DNA from: Chlamydiota bacterium
GTDB lineage: Bacteria; Auribacterota; UBA3054; B51-G9
NCBI GenBank assembly: GCA_030596365.1
Contig: JAUVKG010000080.1
Coordinates: 1-9,320 of the forward strand
DNA length: 9,320 nucleotides
Reading direction: 5' to 3'
Below the pieces are notes generated by a model. The model saw only the letters and a list, made by a program, of their open reading frames with translations. It was not told the DNA's origin and ran no database searches. How positions within the stretch are numbered: the first letter of the stretch is position 1; every line of letters begins with the position of its first letter. Below are positions 5,602-9,320 of the stretch, in pieces. The translations under genes and the position numbers were made by a program.

Positions 5602-6487
5602 AAAAAAAGCTGCTAAGAAATGAGGAAAGTAATTTTATTCTCGCGGGATTATTTTTGATGGCTTTTAAATAATAATTGCGAGCATTTTTTTTATCACCTT
5701 CTAATTCATATTCTTTTCCAAAATGCCACAGAACATTAGCAACCCGTTTTTTTATTTCTTTTTCAATTCCATTTTCCAGAGCTATAGTAAAATGTTTTTC
5801 AATAACTCTCAACTGCGCTTCAAATATTTTTCGCTTCTGTTTTTTCGCTGTTGAAGAAGGATGAGAACGGAATTTCACCAGAACTTCTGAACAATATGCC
5901 GGTTTATATTTTTCTGCTAAAGTAAGAAAGAAATCCCATTCATCACTGGGGATAAAATTAGAATCAAATCCTCCTTCCGCTTCGCATATACTTTTTTCAA
6001 CCAAAACTGTAGAAGGAGGAATAAATAATTTTCCGGAAACAAGCAAACGTAAAGTTTCCATTCTGTTCTTAGAACCATTTTGTTTTAAAACTTCTTTGCC
6101 ATCGGAATAAAATCTCACAAACGACGAATAACACCATTTCGCATTTGATCCGCGTAACGCATCAACCTGACACTCAAGTTTCTGAGGCAGCCAGAGATCG
6201 TCCTGATCAATAAATGCGATCCATTCCCCTTTTGCTTCTTTAATGCCGGCATTTCGCGCGGAAGCGACTCCGCCGTTTTCTTTATTGATAATTTTCAGAT
6301 TTTTTAAAACAGGATAAGAAGATGTGCTGATAATGCGATGGATTATCTCACAAGAACTGTCAGTACTGCCATCGTTAACGATAATCAATTCTGCATCATG
6401 AAAACTCTGCTGCCCGATGGACAGCAGAGTGTTTTCAATAAATTCTTCGCCATTATAAAGCGGCAGGATTATGGAGATGAAAAGCAT
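5600..6487 (-). CDS. family 2 glycosyltransferase (GT-A fold)
   Basis: A 295-residue enzyme predicted to transfer a sugar from a nucleotide-sugar to a surface glycan. The N-terminus is the classic GT2 entry (SIILPLYNGEEFI, 5-17), followed by IIVNDGSTD (35-43), NKENGGVASARNAGI (68-82), the metal/nucleotide-binding D94-Q95-D96-D97 (DXD) and SDEWDF (181-186), the equivalent of the catalytic ED/DW motif. R207 and H209 sit in the usual RxH position. Residues about 248-285 look like one TPR-type helical pair (FGKEYELEGDKKNARNYYLK). No transmembrane segment is seen, so it is cytosolic or peripheral. Motifs do not fix donor or acceptor; O-antigen or other surface polysaccharide is likely. There is no SD before the ATG, and a word-built palindrome begins 4 nt upstream. 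The TGA stop lies inside a repeat word. Confidence 0.92.
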   Translation of the reverse strand: MLFISIILPLYNGEEFIENTLLSIGQQSFHDAELIIVNDGSTDSSCEIIHRIISTSSYPVLKNLKIINKENGGVASARNAGIKEAKGEWIAFIDQDDLWLPQKLECQVDALRGSNAKWCYSSFVRFYSDGKEVLKQNGSKNRMETLRLLVSGKLFIPPSTVLVEKSICEAEGGFDSNFIPSDEWDFFLTLAEKYKPAYCSEVLVKFRSHPSSTAKKQKRKIFEAQLRVIEKHFTIALENGIEKEIKKRVANVLWHFGKEYELEGDKKNARNYYLKAIKNNPARIKLLSSFLSSFF

Positions 6488-6491
6488 AATG

Positions 6492-6617
6492 AATTTCTAA
6501 TTGCTCTAATTGACCTAATTGCTCTAAATAATGACCAAGTTCCAAACCTAAAAGTTGGGATTGGTCATTGAGTTATTGGGTTTTGTTTAGGTCAATTAGA
6601 AATTAGGTTAATTAGAG
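6492..6617. repeat. large nested palindrome built of short AT-rich words
   Basis: Several exact inverted pairs nest over about 126 bp. They are AATTTCTAATT (6492-6502) with its complement at 6594-6604, TCTAATTGACCTA (6505-6517) with 6588-6600, CTCTAATT (6504-6511) with 6610-6617, and AATGACCAA (6530-6538) with TTGGTCATT (6561-6569). Inside the last pair, TCCAA and TTGGGA are nearly complementary. The left half repeats the word CTAATTG with short linkers and the right half repeats its complement. The element fills the gap between the dehydrogenase stop (6626) and the glycosyltransferase start (6487) and could form a cruciform or a long RNA hairpin. Confidence 0.85.
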
Positions 6618-6625
6618 TAATTTAT

Positions 6626-8308
6626 TTACTGTTCCCATTTATCGCGGATCATTTTTTCGGTTTCTTTAGTAAGAATTTCTCCGTTCTCAAGAGTCGCCGC
6701 AGAACCTTCACAAATTGACTCAATATCAACAACAGCCGTTAAAGGAAGATCAACGGAATGGGGATAAACGACGGTTTTTCCGGCAAATTTCGCGTCAATT
6801 AAAGCTTGCATTCCTTCTTTAAGAGAATCCATTCCGCCAACAGCAGCAAGAGCGTAAACAGGAGCTAATTTGCCAGTTTCCGTAAGTTCAAGCGTATGGC
6901 GGATATCATCCATACTCGATCCGCTTGACCCGATGAATCTTTGTCCCTGTGAAACAACTTTACCGATGTTAACAGTCGCGCTTTTACCTGCGGGAATTCC
7001 AGCAAAAATATTCATTAAGCCGTCTTCGCCAAGCATTTTTGCCGCTCCTGCAAGTACAGCCGGAACCGGAACCAGCATAACTATATCCTCGAATCCGCCT
7101 TCGCTGAGTTCATAGAGTTTAGAATTAAAGGCGTCTTCATTTTCAAAGCTTTTAGGATTAAGAGTCACAAATTCGATTCCTTTTGCATCGGCTTTACTCT
7201 GAAGATGGTCTTTTAACTTTTCAAGTCTGTTGTCATCCATATCGGTAACAACTACTTTTTTAGGTCCATCATCCATCTCAAGAGAGAGTTGAACGTGCAT
7301 TTGTCCCATTGCTCCCGCACCGCCCGGGAACCAAGCTGTCCCATCTTTTTTAATAGTTTTTCTAGTGTTATTTTTGTATGCTTCAGCGACATCATTAGAT
7401 TTTGTGCCAACATATCTCCAACCTTTATAATGGATACTGCCAACATCAATATCAGCATCAAGATCATCATAATCCCCTGTAAGGCAAAACACACCGAACA
7501 TTGTTAATTGTCTTGATAGAGTTTCGATTTTTTCAACGGCATGGTCTCCAACAACAATTAAGTCATCAGCAGGTTCATCACAATTATCATCAATTTCAAC
7601 ATTAATATTATATTCCGCGGCAAGTAATTCAATTTCACTTTTTAATGAGCTGTTAACATTGGAAATAATGATACGTTCCGGAGCATTATTCTTGCTGATT
7701 AGATTCGCGATTAATTTGTTTGAAGGTTGACCATCGCCAACTATTCTCATCAATCCGCCGTTTTTAACTTCGGTTCTGAAATTAATTCTATAGGCTGCGA
7801 TAACGCAGGTCCACGGCTCGATAAGCGCTGCTTCTGATACAGTTAAGTTGTCCGTTATTTTCAAAAGGTAACAGCCATCATCACCATTTAGAATTGGTTC
7901 TGTCATAACACTGTACTGAGCCATTCCGCCGTTAATAGCATAACCGTAAGCCAGCCCTTTTCCGTTGACAAAAATGTCCGCCTGAATAATGAAGCGTTCA
8001 CCAATTTCGAATTTATCGGCTAGATTTGCACCAACGCCGACAATAGAAAGCACCGCTTCATGTCCGGGAATAACAGGTTCTTTTTTTAGATCGTCAACAA
8101 TTACGCGTGGGTGTTCTTCGCCCGCGCGAATGAGTTTAACATCGGAAAAGCAAAGCCCGATAGCTTCTACTTTCATAAGGAGTTGATCATCGGAATATTC
8201 GGGAACGGGAATAACGCTGGGTTTTTCGTTTTCGCCGAAAGTTTCCATACCGGCACCAAAGAGCTGCCATGCCAACATTTTTTCAGGTACATCAATTTTT
8301 GTATTCAT
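6626..8308 (-). CDS. zinc-type medium-chain dehydrogenase, SorE-like, with tandem Rossmann domains (560 aa)
   Basis: The N-terminal GroES-like catalytic domain (about 10-180) has the zinc-site residues C53 (GLCFSDV), H83-E84 (PGHE) and E164 (IEPW). The run from GLCFSDV to GERFIIQA, with EHPRV and a GGMAQY segment, resembles L-sorbose-1-phosphate reductase (SorE-like) MDR proteins, which are about 410 residues. This protein is about 150 longer. The excess looks like an extra Rossmann unit at about 186-312, where GDGQPSNK stands in for the glycine motif and a late strand-turn GVFCLTGDYDDL is present. A second unit (about 325-480) has a canonical GGAGAMG (329-335) and acidic D356 after the second strand, favouring NAD(H). 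The reaction is presumably oxidation or reduction of a polyol or sugar phosphate; substrate unknown. The gene is monocistronic or leads toward the glycosyltransferase, and has a strong promoter at 8358-8386. An A-run without SD precedes the ATG. Confidence 0.88.
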   Translation of the reverse strand: MNTKIDVPEKMLAWQLFGAGMETFGENEKPSVIPVPEYSDDQLLMKVEAIGLCFSDVKLIRAGEEHPRVIVDDLKKEPVIPGHEAVLSIVGVGANLADKFEIGERFIIQADIFVNGKGLAYGYAINGGMAQYSVMTEPILNGDDGCYLLKITDNLTVSEAALIEPWTCVIAAYRINFRTEVKNGGLMRIVGDGQPSNKLIANLISKNNAPERIIISNVNSSLKSEIELLAAEYNINVEIDDNCDEPADDLIVVGDHAVEKIETLSRQLTMFGVFCLTGDYDDLDADIDVGSIHYKGWRYVGTKSNDVAEAYKNNTRKTIKKDGTAWFPGGAGAMGQMHVQLSLEMDDGPKKVVVTDMDDNRLEKLKDHLQSKADAKGIEFVTLNPKSFENEDAFNSKLYELSEGGFEDIVMLVPVPAVLAGAAKMLGEDGLMNIFAGIPAGKSATVNIGKVVSQGQRFIGSSGSSMDDIRHTLELTETGKLAPVYALAAVGGMDSLKEGMQALIDAKFAGKTVVYPHSVDLPLTAVVDIESICEGSAATLENGEILTKETEKMIRDKWEQ

Positions 8309-8341
8309 TTTTTTTTATTGTTTTATTATTAAAGTTACTAA

Positions 8342-8355
8342 ATTAAATATTTAAT
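8342..8355. other. 14-bp perfect palindrome at the predicted dehydrogenase transcription start
   Basis: ATTAAATATTTAAT is self-complementary over all 14 bases. It covers the position (near 8351) where transcription from the minus promoter should begin, a common place for a repressor site. The composition is pure A/T, so it may be chance in this AT-rich gap. Confidence 0.3.
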
Positions 8356-8357
8356 AA

Positions 8358-8386
8358 ATTTTATCAATTTAACAATTTATTGTCAA
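8358..8386 (-). promoter_or_regulatory. sigma70-type promoter for the dehydrogenase gene
   Basis: On the minus strand, a perfect -35 TTGACA (8386-8381), a 17-nt spacer and -10 TAAAAT (8363-8358, 5 of 6). The predicted start is near 8351 and the leader about 43 nt to the ATG at 8308. This is the best promoter match in the window. Confidence 0.65.
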
Positions 8387-8392
8387 TATGAG

Positions 8393-8421
8393 TTGAAGTA
8401 AATAATATTTTAATGTATAAT
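8393..8421 (+). promoter_or_regulatory. sigma70-type promoter for the EFR1-type ferredoxin gene
   Basis: TTGAAG (8393-8398, 4 of 6), a 17-nt spacer and a perfect TATAAT (8416-8421). The start would be near 8428, about 30 nt before the ATG at 8458. The -10 box overlaps an in-frame upstream ATG (8413), so that ATG and the next one (8425) would be untranscribed or at the very 5' end. This supports 8458 as the real start. Its -35 is 6 bp from the -35 of the divergent dehydrogenase promoter. Confidence 0.55.
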
Positions 8422-8457
8422 TCTATGATATACACAAATAATTTAACAAATAAATCA

Positions 8458-9297
8458 ATGAATATACAAATAATATATTTCTCACCAACCGGAACAACTA
8501 AAAAAATCCTGGAAGGTATAGTTAAAGGTATCACTCCAAAATCTACGAACTTCACGAATTTGATGGCGCCACAGATTAATCTTGATATAGATGGAAATTC
8601 TACTGATCTTGTGCTGATTGGCGTGCCAACTTATGCAAACCGAATTCCACCGGAAGCAATTGTTGAATTAAAAAAAATCAATGGAAACGGTATCGCAGCT
8701 GTACTTGTAGCGGTATATGGAAATAATAAATTTGGAACCATTCTGCTGGAGATGAAAGAAATGGCAAAAAAAATAGGCTTTATTCCGATTGCCGCTGCGG
8801 CTTTTATAGGTGAACATTCGTTTTCAACAGAAAAAATGCCTATCGCTTTCGGACGACCAGACACTGAAGATATGAATAAGGCTCAATCATTCGGTGAATC
8901 TATAAAATCTAAAATAAAAGATATAAACCTCGCAAATTTTGACCTTCAGGTGCCTGGAAAGCTCCCGCATCGTGAATGGAATAAAATCCCGGCACAACCA
9001 CCTGAAACAGATGAGAATCTATGTATAAAATGTGGTAAATGCGTAGAAGCGTGTCCGGTAAATATAATTTCAATAACTGAATCCGTAAATAATGATCAGC
9101 CAAAGTGTATATTCTGCTGCGCCTGCGTTAAGATATGTCCGACATCAGCCAGAAGCGTCACAGATGCAAAGCTTCTGGAAATAAGAGAAAGATTATATAA
9201 TAACTGCAAAGAACGAAAGGAACCGGAGATGTTTCTGGAAAATACAAATGATGAGGTTTTCGGTCAGCCACTAACTAATAAGCCTCAAATAAATTAA
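8458..9297 (+). CDS. EFR1-type ferredoxin: flavodoxin-like domain plus two [4Fe-4S] clusters (279 aa)
   Basis: The N-terminal flavodoxin-like domain starts at once with the first strand and FMN phosphate loop (YFSPTGTTKKI, residues 7-17) and continues through VLIGVPTYANRIP (52-64) and VAVYGNNKFG (84-93). After a linker, two clusters of cysteines follow: CxxCxxCxxxCP at C189, C192, C195, C199 and again at C217, C220, C223, C227 (an extra C221 lies in the second). This is the cysteine pattern of 8Fe-8S ferredoxins, and the order matches the EFR1 family. The role is cytosolic low-potential electron transfer in anaerobes, with partner unknown. I chose the ATG at 8458 over 8413 and 8425 because homologues begin at the flavodoxin strand and a good promoter overlaps 8413. 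No SD. It is divergent from the dehydrogenase, possibly a redox link. Another frame opens 1 nt after the stop. Confidence 0.92.
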   Translation: MNIQIIYFSPTGTTKKILEGIVKGITPKSTNFTNLMAPQINLDIDGNSTDLVLIGVPTYANRIPPEAIVELKKINGNGIAAVLVAVYGNNKFGTILLEMKEMAKKIGFIPIAAAAFIGEHSFSTEKMPIAFGRPDTEDMNKAQSFGESIKSKIKDINLANFDLQVPGKLPHREWNKIPAQPPETDENLCIKCGKCVEACPVNIISITESVNNDQPKCIFCCACVKICPTSARSVTDAKLLEIRERLYNNCKERKEPEMFLENTNDEVFGQPLTNKPQIN

Positions 9298-9298
9298 T

Positions 9299-9320
9299 AT
9301 GTCCGACAATTTTCAAAAAA
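9299..9320 (+). CDS. possible start of a downstream gene (partial, 7 codons visible)
   Basis: An ATG one nucleotide after the EFR1 stop (TAA T ATG) opens a frame reading MSDNFQK to the window end. The tight spacing is typical of translationally coupled genes in one operon, and the polar N-terminus suggests a cytosolic product. No SD is present. Too little is visible to assign a product, and the frame may close just outside. Confidence 0.45.

Noticed and set aside
8111..8332. Open frame on the plus strand opposite the dehydrogenase start
   Set aside because: It is antisense to a confidently assigned gene and has no motif or conserved-looking composition of its own; the same holds for the other short open frames lying over assigned genes.
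8413..8457. N-terminal extension of the EFR1-type ferredoxin (starts at 8413 or 8425)
   Set aside because: The predicted -10 box overlaps 8413, the extra residues (MYNSMIYTNN...) are unlike the family, and the flavodoxin strand begins right after the ATG at 8458.

Overview
The window is AT-rich and gene-dense and looks like chromosome from an anaerobic, diderm (outer-membrane) bacterium. The diderm reading rests on two lipoproteins with good lipoboxes, a stand-alone heptose-1-phosphate adenylyltransferase-like enzyme (LPS core heptose pathway) and a family 2 glycosyltransferase. The anaerobic reading rests on a flavodoxin/2x[4Fe-4S] EFR1-type ferredoxin. My best guess is a PVC-type lineage (Lentisphaerota/Kiritimatiellota-like) or a similar environmental group. 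This is an impression from gene style and intergenic texture; no marker gene here proves it. Nearly all starts lack a Shine-Dalgarno sequence and are preceded by A/T-rich leaders.

Layout. 1-130: octamer tandem repeat plus a long hairpin. 131-3464, minus strand: a tight three-gene envelope operon, read in the order TPR/coiled-coil/LysM lipoprotein, S41 (CtpA/Prc-type) protease with PDZ domain, small lipoprotein. 3465-3891: a 427-bp divergent gap holding a candidate promoter for that operon and a mosaic of short-period repeats and hairpins. 3892-4371, plus strand: RfaE2-like nucleotidyltransferase. 4400-4431: a perfect 13-bp inverted repeat between converging genes. 4435-5490, minus: secreted protein of unknown function. 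5600-6487, minus: GT2 glycosyltransferase. 6488-6625: a large nested palindrome built from short words. 6626-8308, minus: a 560-residue zinc-type (MDR) dehydrogenase related to the L-sorbose-1-phosphate reductase family, carrying what looks like two tandem Rossmann domains. 8309-8457: two back-to-back sigma70-type promoters. 8458-9297, plus: EFR1-type ferredoxin, followed after 1 nt by the start of another reading frame that runs off the window.

Two themes stand out. First, the TPR lipoprotein + Ctp protease + small lipoprotein operon resembles the lipoprotein-adaptor/protease pairs NlpI-Prc and LbcA-CtpA that control peptidoglycan hydrolases, with a LysM domain fused onto the presumed adaptor. 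Second, most intergenic gaps contain a different short-period word repeat (7, 8 or 10 bp) or palindrome, in two places reaching a stop codon or to within a few bases of a start codon. No tRNA, rRNA, CRISPR, transposase or phage gene is visible.
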